From NCBI RefSeq assembly GCF_047675955.1, contig NW_027327623.1, forward strand, positions 124,001-188,000: DNA of 64,000 nt. The letters run 5' to 3'. The notes under the pieces are model-generated. The model ran no database searches, was not told the DNA's origin, and worked only from the letters and a program-made list of their open reading frames with translations. The position numbers and the translations under genes were made by a program. Source of the DNA: Chlorocebus sabaeus. Lineage: Eukaryota; Chordata; Mammalia; Primates; Cercopithecidae. Positions 1 through 10,100 of the stretch are shown here, piece after piece. Each line of letters begins with the position of its first letter. Positions within the stretch are counted from its first letter, which is position 1.

Positions 1-56
1 AAACTGCTCTGTGTTCTGTTAATTCATCTCACAGAGTTACATCTTTCCCTTCAAGA

Positions 57-73
57 AGCCTTTCGCTAAGGCT
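57..73. repeat. Inverted repeat AGCCTT-TCGCT-AAGGCT (first copy)
   Basis: This is a perfect 6-bp dyad with a 5-base loop that contains a CpG. It recurs in nearly every monomer at the same offset. It is broken in type 4 monomers and in isolated variants such as CCTTGCGC (near 6942 and 18122). CpG-to-CpA variants (TCACT) change only the loop. Short dyads like this have been proposed to favour non-B DNA at centromeres without CENP-B boxes. That role is inference here. Confidence 0.85.
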
Positions 74-108
74 GTTCTTGTGGAATTGGCAAAGGGATAT
101 TTGGAAGC

Positions 109-124
109 CCATAGAGGGCTATGG
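109..124. repeat. Inverted repeat CCATAG-AGGG-CTATGG (first copy)
   Basis: A perfect 6-bp dyad with a 4-base spacer overlaps the left end of the A-box. A second overlapping dyad, AGCCC-ATAGA-GGGCT, uses the same bases, so two alternative hairpins are possible. It is present in almost all monomers. The CCTTAGAGG and CCCTAGAGG variants and GAGGACTATGG copies each break one or both stems. Confidence 0.85.
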
Positions 125-135
125 TGAAAAAGGAA
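119..135 (-). promoter_or_regulatory. A-type alpha-satellite (pJalpha) box, first copy
   Basis: CTATGGTGAAAAAGGAA is the reverse complement of the pJalpha motif TTCCTTTTYCACCRTAG, which marks A-type alpha monomers. It sits where B-type monomers carry a CENP-B box. Essentially every monomer has this A-type form. Rare variants alter it: AAAATGG, AAAAGTAAAT, GGTAAAAAAGG (near 7177 and 18357), GCTGAAAAAG (near 38996) and GTGAACAAGG (near 60500). GTGGAAAAGG (near 42953) still fits the degenerate motif. This is a motif assignment, and binding in this species is not shown by sequence. Confidence 0.85.
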
Positions 136-160
136 ATATCTTCCGTTCAAAACTGGAAAG

Positions 161-166
161 AAGCTT
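161..166. other. HindIII site, once per monomer (first copy)
   Basis: AAGCTT recurs at 172-bp spacing in almost every monomer, which would give the classical 172-bp HindIII ladder of green monkey DNA. It is lost in AAGCATTCTG copies of the 12 signature triplets and in AAGTTTTC, GAAACTTTC, TAGCTGTC and GAAGATTTC variants, giving diagnostic 344-bp dimers. Confidence 0.9.
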
Positions 167-172
167 TCTGAG

Positions 173-344
173 AAACCGCTCTGTGTTCTGTTAATTCATC
201 TCACAGAGTTACATCTTTCCCTTGAAGAAGCCTTTCGCTAAGGCTGTTCTTGTGGAATTGGCAAAGGGATATTTGGAAGCCCATAGAGGGCTATGGTGAA
301 AAAGGAAATATCTTCCGTTCAAAACTGGAAAGAAGCTTTCTGAG
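173..344 (+). repeat. Example of type 2 monomer (AACCGC / TTGAAGAAG)
   Basis: Type 2 differs from type 1 mainly by AACCGC at bases 2-7, which adds a CpG, and by TTGAAGAAG in place of TTCAAGAAG. The two changes are usually linked and often come in runs of two to five monomers, for example around 2575-3090, 4640-4990, 17370-17720 and 41270-41960. AACCGC also occurs with CAAGAAG, so recombination or conversion within a monomer has separated them in places. Confidence 0.9.
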
Positions 345-688
345 AAACTGCTGTGTGTTCTGTTAATTCATCTCACAGAGGTACATCTTTCCCTTGAAGA
401 AGCCTTTCGCTAAGGCTGTTCTTGTGGAATTGGCAAAGGGATATTTGGAAGCCCATAGAGGGCTATGGTGAAAAAGGAAATAACTTCCGTTCAAAACTGG
501 AAAGAAGCTTTCTAAGAAACAGCTCCGTGTTCTGTTAATTCATCTCACAGAGTTACATCTTTCCCTTCAAGAAGCCTTTCGCTAAGGCTGTTCTTGTGGA
601 ATTGGCAAAGGGATATTTGGAAGCCCATAGAGGGCTATGGTGAAAAAGGAAATATCTTCCGTTCAAAACTGGAAAGAAGCTTTCTGAG

Positions 689-860
689 AAACTGCTCTGT
701 GTTCTGTTAATTCATCTCACAGAGTTACATCTTTCCCTTCAAGTAGCCTTTCGCTAAGGCTGTTCTTGTGGAATTGGCAAAGGGATATTTGGAAGCCCAT
801 AGAGGGCTATGGTGAAAAAGGAAATATCTTCCGTTCAAAACTGGAAAGAAGCTTTCTGAG
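689..860 (+). repeat. Example of type 3 monomer (CAAGTAG)
   Basis: This subtype carries CAAGTAGCC in place of CAAGAAGCC. It recurs throughout the window in fixed contexts: after an AACAGC monomer (3270, 12559, 23739, 31823, 39735, 44551, 49367, 53151, 55903, 58311, 60891), as the AAAATGG monomer of the signature triplet, and with most TGTGAATTC monomers. The context dependence shows that monomer order is inherited in blocks. Confidence 0.88.
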
Positions 861-1032
861 AAACTGCTCTGTGTTCTGTTAATTCATCTCACAGAGTTAC
901 ATCTTTCCCTTCAAGAAGCCTTTCGCTAATTCTGTTCTTGTGGAATTGGAAAAGGGATATTTGGAAGCCCATAGAGGGCTATGGTGAAAAAGGAAATATC
1001 TTCCGTTCAAAACTGGAAAGAAGCTTTCTGAG
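861..1032 (+). repeat. Example of type 4 monomer (AATTCTG / GGAAAAGG)
   Basis: The segment that usually reads AAGGCTGTTC reads AATTCTGTTC here, and GGCAAAGGG reads GGAAAAGGG. Further copies lie near 7638, 8154, 8670, 9186, 10218, 16067, 18819, 19335, 19851, 20367, 21399, 27247, 36361, 36878, 48058, 51841 and 52358. A related form with AATACTG plus TTCTGG is near 15378, 26558, 35674 and 51154. The change destroys the right arm of the AGCCTT/AAGGCT inverted repeat. Confidence 0.88.
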
Positions 1033-3956
1033 AAACTGCTCTGTGTTCTGTTAATTCATCTCACAGAGTTACATCTTTCCCTTCAAGAAGCCTTTCGCTA
1101 AGGCTGTTCTTGTGGAATTGGCAAAGGGATATTTGGAAGCCCATAGAGGGCTATGGTGAAAAAGGAAATATCTTCCGTTCAAAACTGGAAAGAAGCTTTC
1201 TGAGAAACCGCTCTGTGTTCTGTTAATTCATCTCACAGAGTTACATCTTTCCCTTGAAGAAGCCTTTCGCTAAGGCTGTTCTTGTGGAATTGGCAAAGGG
1301 ATATTTGGAAGCCCATAGAGGGCTATGGTGAAAAAGGAAATATCTTCCGTTCAAAACTGGAAAGAAGTTTTCTGAGAAACTGCTCTGTGTTCTGTTAATT
1401 CATCTCACAGAGGTACATCTTTCCCTTCAAGAAGCCTTTCGCTAAGGCTGTTCTTGTGGAATTGGCAAAGGGATATTTGGAAGCCCATAGAGGGCTATGG
1501 TGAAAAAGGAAATAACTTCCGTTCAAAACTGGAAAGAAGCTTTCTAAGAAACAGCTCTGTGTTCTGTTAATTCATCTCACAGAGTTACATCTTTCCCTTC
1601 AAGAAGCCTTTCGCGAAGGCTGTTCTTGTGGAATTGGCAAAGGGATATTTGGAAGCCCATAGAGGGCTATGGTGAAAAAGGAAATATCTTCCGTTCAAAA
1701 CTGGAAAGAAGCTTTCTGAGAAACTGCTCTGTGTTCTGTTAATTCATCTCACAGAGTTACATCTTTCCCTTCAAGAAGCCTTTCGCTAAGGCTGTTCTTG
1801 TGGAATTGGCAAAGGGATATTTGGAAGCCCATAGAGGGCTATGGTGAAAAAGGAAATATCTTCCGTTCAAAACTGGAACGTAGCTGTCTGAGAAACTGCT
1901 CTGTGTTCTGTTAATTCATCTCACAGAGTTACATCTTTCCCTTCAAGAAGCCTTTCGCTAAGGCTGTTCTTGTGGAATTGGCAAAGGGATATTTGGAAGC
2001 CCATAGAGGGCTATGGTGAAAAAGGAATTATCTTCCGTTCAAAACTGGAAAGAAGCTTTCTGAGAAACTGCTCTGTGTTCTGTTAATTCATCTCACAGAG
2101 TTACATCTTTCCCTTCAAGTAGCCTTTCGCTAAGGCTGTTCTTGTGGAATTGGCAAAGGGATATTTTGAAGCCCATAGAGGGCTATGGTGAAAAAGGAAA
2201 TATCTTCCGTTCAAAACTGGAAAGAAACTTTCTGAGAAACTGCTCTGTGTTCTGTTAATTCATCTCACAGAGTTACATCTTTCCCTTCAAGAAGCCTTTC
2301 GCTAAGAATGTTCTTGTGGAATTGGCAAAGGGATATTTGGAAGCCCATAGAGGGCTATGGTGAAAAAGGAAGTATCTTCCGTTCAAAACTGGAAAGAAGC
2401 TTTCTGAGAAACGGCTCTGTGTTCTGTTAATTCATCTCACAGAGTTACATCTTTCCCTTCATGAAGCCTTTCGCTAAGGCTGTTCTTCTGGAATTGGCAA
2501 AGGGATATTTGGAAGCCCATAGAGGGCTATGGTGAAAAAGGAAATATCTTCCATTAAAAACTGGAAAGAAGCTTTCTGAGAAACCGCTCTGTGTTCTGTT
2601 AATTCATCTCATAGAGTTACATCTTTCCCTTGAAGAAGCCTTTCGCTAAGGCTGTTCTTGTGGAATTGGCAAAGGGATATTTGGAAGCCCATAGAGGGCT
2701 ATGGTGAAAAAGGAAATATCTTCCGTTCAAAACTGGAAAGAAGCTTTCTGAGAAACCGCTCTGTGTTCTGTTAATTCATCTCACAGAGTTACATCTTTCC
2801 CTTGAAGAAGCCTTTCGCTAAGGCTGTTCTTGTGGAATTGGCAAAGGGATATTTGGAAGCCCATAGAGGGCTATGGTGAAAAAGGAAATATCTTCCGTTC
2901 AAAACTGGAAAGAAGCTTTCTGAGAAACCGCTCTGTGTTCTGTTAATTCATCTCACAGAGTTACATCTTTCCCTTGAAGAAGCCTTTCACTAAGGCTGTT
3001 CTTGTGGAATTGGCAAAGGGATATTTGGAAGCCCATAGAGGGCTATGGTGAAAAAGGAAATATCTTCCGTTCAAAACTGGAAAGAAGCTTTCTGAGAAAC
3101 TGCTCTGTGTTCTGTTAATTCATCTCACAGAGTTACATCTTTCCCTTCAAGAAGCCTTTCGCTAAGGCTGTTCTTGTGGAATTGGCAAAGGGATATTTGG
3201 AAGCCCATAGAGGGCTATGGTGAAAAAGGAAATATCTTCCGTTCAAAACTGGAAAGAAGCTTTCTGAGAAACAGCTCTGTGTTCTGTTAATTCATCTCAC
3301 AGAGTTACATCTTTCCCTTCAAGTAGCCTTTCGCTAAGGCTGTTCTTGTGGAATTGGCAAAGGGATATTTGGAAGCCCATAGAGGGCTATGGTGAAAAAG
3401 GAAATATCTTCCGTTCAAAACTGGAAAGAAGCTTTCTGAGAAACTGCTCTGTGTTCTGTTAATTCATCTCACAGAGTTACATCTTTCCCTTCAAGAAGCC
3501 TTTCGCTAAGGCTGTTCTTGTGGAATTGGCAAAGGGATATTTGGAAGCCCATAGAGGGCTATGGTGAAAAAGGAAATATCTTCCGTTCAAAACTGGAAAG
3601 AAGCTTTCTGAGAAACTGCTCTGTGTTCTGTTAATTCATCTCACAGAGTTACATCTTTCCCTTCAAGAAGCCTTTCGCTAAGGCTGTTCTTGTGGAATTG
3701 GCAAAGGGATATTTGGAAGCCCATAGAGGGCTATGGTGAAAAAGGAAATATCTTCCGTTCAAAACTGGAAAGAAGCTTTCTGAGAAACTGCTCTGTGTTC
3801 TGTTAATTCATCTCACAGAGTTACATCTTTCTCTTCAAGAAGCCTTTCGCTAAGGCTGTTCTTGTGGAATTGGCAAAGGGATATTTGGAAGCCCATAGAG
3901 GGCTATGGTGAAAAAGGAAATATCTTCCGTTCAAAACTGGAAAGAAGCTTTCTGAG

Positions 3957-4472
3957 AAACTGCTCTGTGTTCTGTTAATTCATCTCACAGAGTTACATCT
4001 TTCCCTTCAAGAAGCCTTTCGCTAAGGCTGTTCTTGTGGAATTGGCAAAGGGATATTTGGAAGCCCTTAGAGGGCTATGGTGAAAAAGGAAATATCTTCC
4101 GTTCAAAACTGGAAAGAAGCTTTCTGAGAAACTGCTCTGTGTTCTGTTAATTCATCTCACATAGTTACATCTTTCCCTTCAACAAGCCTTTCGCTAAGGC
4201 TGTTCTTGTGGAATTGGCAAAGGGATATTTGGAAGCCCATAGAGGGCTATGGTGAAAAAGTAAATATCTTCCGTTCAAAACTGGAAGGAAGCATTCTGAG
4301 AAACCGCTCTGTGTTCTGTTAATTCATCTCACAGAGTTACATCTTTCCCTTCAAGTAGCCTTTCACTAAGGCTGTTCTTGTGGAATTGGCAAAGGGATAT
4401 TTGGAAGCCCATAGAGGGCTATGGTGAAAATGGAAATATCTTCCGTTCAAAACTGGAAAGAAGCTTTCTGAG
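3957..4472 (+). repeat. Signature triplet 1 (CTTAG / CATAG / AAAATGG)
   Basis: Three successive monomers carry, in order, CCCTTAGAGG; CACATAGTTAC with CAACAAGCC, AAAGTAAAT and AAGCATTC; and CAAGTAGCC with AAAATGGAAAT. The CATAG lies at 4160. This copy has GGAAGGAAGCATTC and TTTCACTAAG. It is preceded by the standard lead, an AACAGC/CAAGTAG monomer 890 bp upstream at 3270. Confidence 0.93.
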
Positions 4473-5177
4473 AAACCGCTCTGTGTTCTGTTAATTCATC
4501 TCACAGAGTTACATCTTTCCCTTCAAGAAGCCTTTCGCTAAGGCTGTTCTTGTGGAATTGGCAAAGGGATATTTGGAAGCCCATAGAGGGCTATGGTGAA
4601 AAAGGAAATATCTTCCGTTCAAAACTGGAAAGAAGCTTTCTGAGAAACCGCTCTGTGTTCTGTTAATTCATCTCACAGAGTTACATCTTTCCCTTGAGGA
4701 AGCCTTTCGCTAAGGCTGTTCTTGTGGAATTGGCAAAGGGATATTTGGAAGCCCATAGAGGGCTATGGTGAAAAAGGAAATATCTTCCGTTCAAAACTTG
4801 AAAGAAGCTTTCTGAGAAACCGCTCTGTGTTCTGTTAATTCATCTCACAGAGTTACATCTTTCCCTTGAAGAAGCCTTTCGCTAAGGCTGTTCTTGTGGA
4901 ATTGGCAAAGGGATATTTGGAAGCCCATAGAGGGCTATGGTGAAAAAGGAAATATCTTCCGGTCAAAACTGGAAAGAAGCTTTCTGAGAAACTGCTCTGT
5001 GTTCTGTTAATTCATCTCACAGAGTTACATCTTTCCCTTGAAGAAGCCTTTCGCTAAGGCTGTTCTTGTGGAATTGGCAAAGGGATATTTGGAAGCCCAT
5101 AGAGGGCTATGGTGAAAAAGGAAATATCTTCCGTTCAAAACTGGAAAGAAGCTTATTGAGAAACTGCTCTGTGTTCT

Positions 5178-5750
5178 GTGAATTCATCTCACAGAGTTAC
5201 ATCTTTCCCTTCAAGTAGCCTTTCGCTAAGGCTGTTCTTGTGGAATTGGCAAAGGGATATTTGGAAGCCCATAGAGGGCTATGGTGAAAAAGGAAATATC
5301 TTCCGTTCAAAACTGGAAAGAAGCTTATTGAGAAACTGCTCTGTGTTCTGTGAATTCATCTCACAGAGTTACATCTTTCCCTTCAAGTAGCCTTTCGCTA
5401 AGGCTGTTCTTGTGGAATTGGCAAAGGGATATTTGGAAGCCCATAGAGGGCTATGGTGAAAAAGGAAATATCTTCCGTTCAAAACTGGAAAGAAGCTTTC
5501 TGAGAAACTGCTCTGTGTTCTGTTAATTCATCTCACAGAGTTACATCTTTCCCTTCAAGAAGCCTTTCGCTAAGGCTGTTCTTGTGGAATTGGCAAAGGG
5601 ATATTTGGAAGCCCCTAGAGGGCTATGGTGAAAAAGGAAATATCTTCCTTTCAAAACTGGAAAGAAGCTTTCTGAGAAACCGCTCTGTGTTCTGTTAATT
5701 CATCTCACAGAGTTACATCTTTCCCTTCAAGAAGCCTTTCGCTAAGGCTG
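5178..5750 (+). repeat. 8-monomer local duplication, left copy
   Basis: This segment recurs at 6555-7127, an offset of 1,377 bp (8 monomers plus the inserted base). Both copies have two successive TGTGAATTC monomers, a GCTTATTGAG monomer, CCCCTAGAGG and CTTCCTTTC in the same order. Beyond about 5750 the left copy has ATTGGGAAAG where the right has ATTGGCAAAG. Confidence 0.82.
5180..5185. other. EcoRI site from a TGTGAATTC variant (first of 13)
   Basis: The usual TGTTAATTC reads TGTGAATTC in a few monomers, creating GAATTC. By eye these lie at 5180, 5352, 6557, 6729, 16705, 17909, 27885, 32013, 36485, 37173, 44741, 48353 and 51965. The same change removes a TAA stop and so opens several of the short reading frames here. 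The sites give a sparse restriction landmark map of the array. Confidence 0.88.
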
Positions 5751-6021
5751 TTCTTGTGGAATTGGGAAAGGGATATTTGGAAGCCCATAGAGGGCTATGG
5801 TGAAAAAGGAAATATCTTCCGTTCAAAACTGGAAAGAAGCTTTCTGAGAAACCGCTCTGTGTTCTGTCAATTCATCTCACAGAGTTACATCTTTCCCTTT
5901 GAAGAAGCCTTTCGCTAAGGCTGTTCTTGTGGAATTGGCAAAGGGATATTTGGAAGCCCATAGAGGGCTATGGTGAAAAAGGAAATATCTTCCGTTCAAA
6001 ACTGGAAAGAAGCTTTCTGAG
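5677..6021 (+). repeat. ATTGGG / GTCAATTC two-monomer module, copy 1
   Basis: The first monomer carries ATTGGGAAAGG and the second TGTCAATTC (5866). It is preceded by a CTTCCTTTC monomer and followed by type 2 monomers. Other copies have GTCAATTC at 17219, 28399, 37687, 48867 and 63487. This copy contains the inserted T and GGAAAGAAG rather than GGAGAGAAG. Confidence 0.88.
5849..6021 (+). repeat. 173-bp monomer, the only net indel in the window
   Basis: A pyrimidine tract reads CCCTTTGAAG at 5895-5904 instead of CCCTTGAAG, one extra T. All landmarks upstream share one phase and all downstream are shifted by one base: CATAG at 4160 is 32 modulo 172, and every later CATAG is 33. The monomer also carries TGTCAATTC, a rare variant at 5866. 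It could be a genuine slippage event or a homopolymer sequencing error. Confidence 0.9.
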
Positions 6022-6554
6022 AAACCGCTCTGTGTTCTGTTAATTCATCTCACAGAGTTACATCTTTCCCTTGAAGAAGCCTTTCGCTAAGGCTGTTCTT
6101 GTGGAATTGGCAAAGGGATATTTGGAAGCCCATAGAGGGCTATGGTGAAAAAGGAAATATCTTCCGTTCAAAACTGGAAAGAAGCTTTCTGAGAAACCGC
6201 TCTGTGTTCTGTTAATTCATCTCACAGAGTTACATCTTTCCCTTCAAGAAGCCTTTCGCTAAGGCTGTTCTTGTGGAATTGGCAAAGGGATATTTGGAAG
6301 CCCATAGAGGGCTATGGTGAAAAAGGAAATATCTTCCGTTCAAAACTGGAAAGAAGCTTTCTGAGAAACTGCTCTGTGTTCTGTTAATTCATCTCACAGA
6401 GTTACATCTTTCCCTTCAAGAAGCCTTTCGCTAAGGCTGTTCTTGTGGAATTGGCAAAGGGATATTTGGAAGCCCATAGAGGGCTATGGTGAAAAAGTAA
6501 ATATCTTCCGTTCAAAACTGGAAAGAAGCTTTCTGAGAAACTGCTCTGTGTTCT

Positions 6555-7127
6555 GTGAATTCATCTCACAGAGTTACATCTTGCCCTTCAAGTAGCCTTT
6601 CGCTAAGGCTGTTCTTGTGGAATTGGCAAAGGGATATTTGGAAGCCCATAGAGGGCTATGGTGAAAAAGTAAATATCTTCCGTTCAAAACTGGAAAGAAG
6701 CTTATTGAGAAACTGCTCTGTGTTCTGTGAATTCATCTCACAGAGTTACATCTTTCCCTTCAAGTAGCCTTTCGCTAAGGCTGTTCTTGTGGAATTGGCA
6801 AAGGGATATTTGGAAGCCCATAGAGGGCTATGGTGAAAAAGGAAATATCTTCCGTTCAAATCTGGAAAGAAGCTTTCTGAGAAACTGCTCTGTGTTCTGT
6901 TAATTCATCTCACAGAGTTACATCTTTCCCTTCAAGAAGCCTTGCGCTAAGGCTGTTCTTGTGGAATTGGCAAAGGGATATTTGGAAGCCCCTAGAGGGC
7001 TATGGTGAAAAAGGAAATATCTTCCTTTCAAAACTGGAAAGAAGCTTTCTGAGAAACCGCTCTGTGTTCTGTTAATTCATCTCACAGAGTTACATCTTTC
7101 CCTTCAAGAAGCCTTTCGCTAAGGCTG
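6555..7127 (+). repeat. 8-monomer local duplication, right copy
   Basis: This is the partner of 5178-5750. It has gained private changes: CTTGCCC near 6581, AAAAAGTAAAT near 6666, CAAATCTGG at about 6858 and CCTTGCGC near 6942. The last two are also in the 65-monomer copy near 18038 and 18122, so they predate the 11-kb duplication. Confidence 0.82.
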
Positions 7128-10100
7128 TTCTTGTGGAATTGGCAAAGGGATAGTTGGAAGCCCATAGAGGGCTATGGTAAAAAAGGAAATATCTTCCGTT
7201 CAAAACTGGAAAGAAGCTTTCTGAGAAACTGCTCTGTGTTCTGTTAATTCATCTCACAGAGTTACATCTGTCCCTTCAAGTAGCCTTTCGCTAAGGCTGT
7301 TCTTGTGGAATTCGCAAAGGGATATTTGGAAGCCCATAGAGGGCTATGGTGAAAAAGGAAATATCTTCCCTTCAAAACTGGAAAGAAACTTTCTGAGAAA
7401 CCGGTCTGTGTTCTGTTAATTCATCTCACAGAGTTACATCTTTCCCTTCAAGTAGCCTTTCGCTAAGGCTGTTCTTGTGGAATTGGCAAAGGGATATTTG
7501 GAAGCCCATAGAGGGCTATGGTGAAAAAGGAAATATCTTCCTTTCAAAACTGGAAAGAAGCTTTCTGAGAAACTGCTCTGTGTTCTGTTAATTCATCTCA
7601 CAGAGTTACATCTTTCCCTTCAAGAAGCCTTTCGCTAATTCTGTTCTTGTGGAATTGGAAAAGGGATATTTGGAAGCCCATAGAGGGCTATGGTGAAAAA
7701 GGAAATATCTTCCGTTCAAAACTGGAAAGAAGCTTTCTGAGAAACTGCTCTGTGTTCTATTAATTCATCTCACAGAGTTACATCTTTTCCTTCAAGAAGC
7801 CTTTCGCTAAGGCTGTTCTTGTGGAATTGGCAAAGGGATATTTGGAAGCCCATAGAGGGCTATGGTGAAAAAGGAAATATCTTCCGTTCACAACTGGAAA
7901 GAAGCTTTCTGAGAAACTGCTCTGTGTTCTGTTAATTCATCTCACAGAGTTACATGTTTCCCTTCAAGAAGCCTTTCGCTAAGGCTGTTCTTGTGGAATT
8001 GGCAAAGGGATATTTGGAAGCCCATAGAGGGCTATGGTGAAAAAGGAAATATCTTCCGTTCAAAACTGGAAAGAAGCTTTCTGATAAACTGCTCTGTGTT
8101 CTGTTTATTCATCTCACGGAGTTACATCTTTCCCTTCAAGAAGCCTTTCGCTAATTCTGTTCTTGTGGAATTGGAAAAGGGATATTTGGAAGCCCATAGA
8201 GGGCTATGGTGAAAAAGGAAATATCTTCCGTTCAAAACTGGAAAGAAGCTTTCTGAGAAACCGCTCTGTGTTCTGTTAATTCATCTCACAGAGTTACATC
8301 TTTCCTTTCAAGAAGCCTTTCGCTAAGGCTGTTCTTGTGGAATTGGCAAAGGGATATTTTGAAGCCCATAGAGGGCTATGGTGAAAAAGGAAATATCTTC
8401 CGTTCAAAACTGGAAAGAAGCTTTCTGAGAAACTGCTCTGTGTTCTGTTAATTCATCTCACAGAGTTACATCTTTCCCTTCAAGTAGCCTTTCGCTAAGG
8501 CTGTTCTTGTGGAATTGGCAAAGGGATATTTGGAAGCCCATAGAGGGCTATGGTGAAAAAGGAAATATCTTCCGTTCAAAACTGGAAAGAAGCTTTCTGA
8601 GAAACTGCTCTGTGTTCTGTTAATTCATCTCACAGAGTTACATCTTTCCCTTCAAGAAGCCTTTCGCTAATTCTGTTCTTGTGGAATTGGAAAAGGGATA
8701 TTTGGAAGCCCATAGAGGGCAATGGTGAAAAAGGAAATATCTTCCGTTCAAAACTGGAAAGAAGCTTTCTGAGAAACTGCTCTGTGTTCTGTTAATTCAT
8801 CTCACAGAGTTACATCTTTCCCTTCAAGAAGCCTTTCGCTAAGGCTGTTCTTGTGGAATTGGCAAAGGGATATTTGGAAGCCCATAGAGGGCTATGGTGA
8901 AAAAGGAAATATCTTCCGTTCAAAACTGGAAAGAAGCTTTCTGAGAAACCGCTCTGTGTTCTGTTAATTCATCTCACAGAGTTACATCTTTCCCTTGAAG
9001 AAGCCTTTCGCTAAGGCTGTTCTTGTGGAATTGGCAAAGGGATATTTGGAAGCCCATAGAGGGCTATGGTGAAAAAGGAAATATCTTCCGTTCAAAACTG
9101 GAAAGAAGCTTTCTGAGAAACTGCTCTGTGTTCTGTTAATTCATCTCACAGAGTTACATCTTTCCCTTCAAGAAGCCTTTCGCTAATTCTGTTCTTGTGG
9201 AATTGGAAAAGGGATATTTGGAAGCCCTTAGAGGGCAATGGTGAAAAAGGAAATATCTTCCGTTCAAAACTGGAAAGAAGCTTTCTGAGAAACTGCTCTG
9301 TGTTCTGTTAATTCATCTCACAGAGTTACATCTTTCCCTTCAAGAAGCCTTTCGCTAAGGCTGTTCTTGTGGAATTGGCAAAGGGATATTTGGAAGCCCA
9401 TAGAGGGCTATGGTGAAAAAGGAAATATCTTCCGTTCAAAACTGGAAAGAAGCTTTCTGAGAAACCGCTCTGTGTTCTGTTAATTCATCTCACAGAGTTA
9501 CATCTTTCCCTTGAAGAAGCCTTTCGCTAAGGCTGTTCTTGTGGAATTGGCAAAGGGATATTTGGAAGCCCATAGAGGGCTATGGTGAAAAAGGAAATAT
9601 CTTCCGTTCAAAACTGGAAAGAAGCTTTCTGAGAAACTGCTGTGTGTTCTGTTAATTCATCTCACAGAGGTACATCTTTCCCTTGAAGAAGCCTTTCGCT
9701 AAGGCTGTTCTTGTGGAATTGGCAAAGGGATATTTGGAAGCCCATAGAGGGCTATGGTGAAAAAGGAAATAACTTCCGTTCAAAACTGGAAAGAAGCTTT
9801 CTAAGAAACAGCTCCGTGTTCTGTTAATTCATCTCACAGAGTTACATCTTTCCCTTCAAGAAGCCTTTCGCTAAGGCTGTTCTTGTGGAATTGGCAAAGG
9901 GATATTTGGAAGCCCATAGAGGGCTATGGTGAAAAAGGAAATATCTTCCGTTCAAAACTGGAAAGAAGCTTTCTGAGAAACTGCTCTGTGTTCTGTTAAT
10001 TCATCTCACAGAGTTACATCTTTCCCTTCAAGTAGCCTTTCGCTAAGGCTGTTCTTGTGGAATTGGCAAAGGGATATTTGGAAGCCCATAGAGGGCTATG

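Larger units (their letters stand above)
1..172 (+). repeat. Reference monomer, type 1 (AACTGC / CAAGAAG)
   Basis: This is the most common monomer form and the phase reference used here. Copies start at 1 + 172n before base 5899 and at 6022 + 172n after it. Landmarks within the monomer are AACTGC at bases 2-7, TTAATTC near 19-25, CAAGAAGCC at 52-60, the TTCGCT CpG near 62-67, GGGATATTTGG near 94-104, the A-box at 119-135 and the HindIII site AAGCTT at 161-166. Most other monomers differ from it at roughly zero to six positions. Confidence 0.95.
1..4950 (+). repeat. Block A1: partial copy of the 65-monomer unit
   Basis: This block matches 9290-14239 at an offset of 9,289 bp (54 monomers plus the inserted base) and 20470-25419 at a further 11,180 bp. 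Shared rare variants in the same order include GCTGTGTG (351, 9640, 20820), CTGGAACGTAGC (about 1873, 11162, 22342), TAAGAATG (about 2303), AACGGCTC (about 2411), CTTCATGAAG (about 2458) and CATTAAAAAC (about 2552). A1 and 9290-14239 also share CTCATAGAG (about 2609 and 11898) and GGAAGGAAGCATTC, which the third copy lacks, so these two look closest. Identity ends between 4951 (CCGGTC) and 4992. Confidence 0.9.

Noticed and set aside
60..80. TTCGCTAAGGCTG as a possible CENP-B box
   Set aside because: Only TTCG fits. The required A five bases later and the CGGG core are absent, and the site is not at the normal box position in the monomer.
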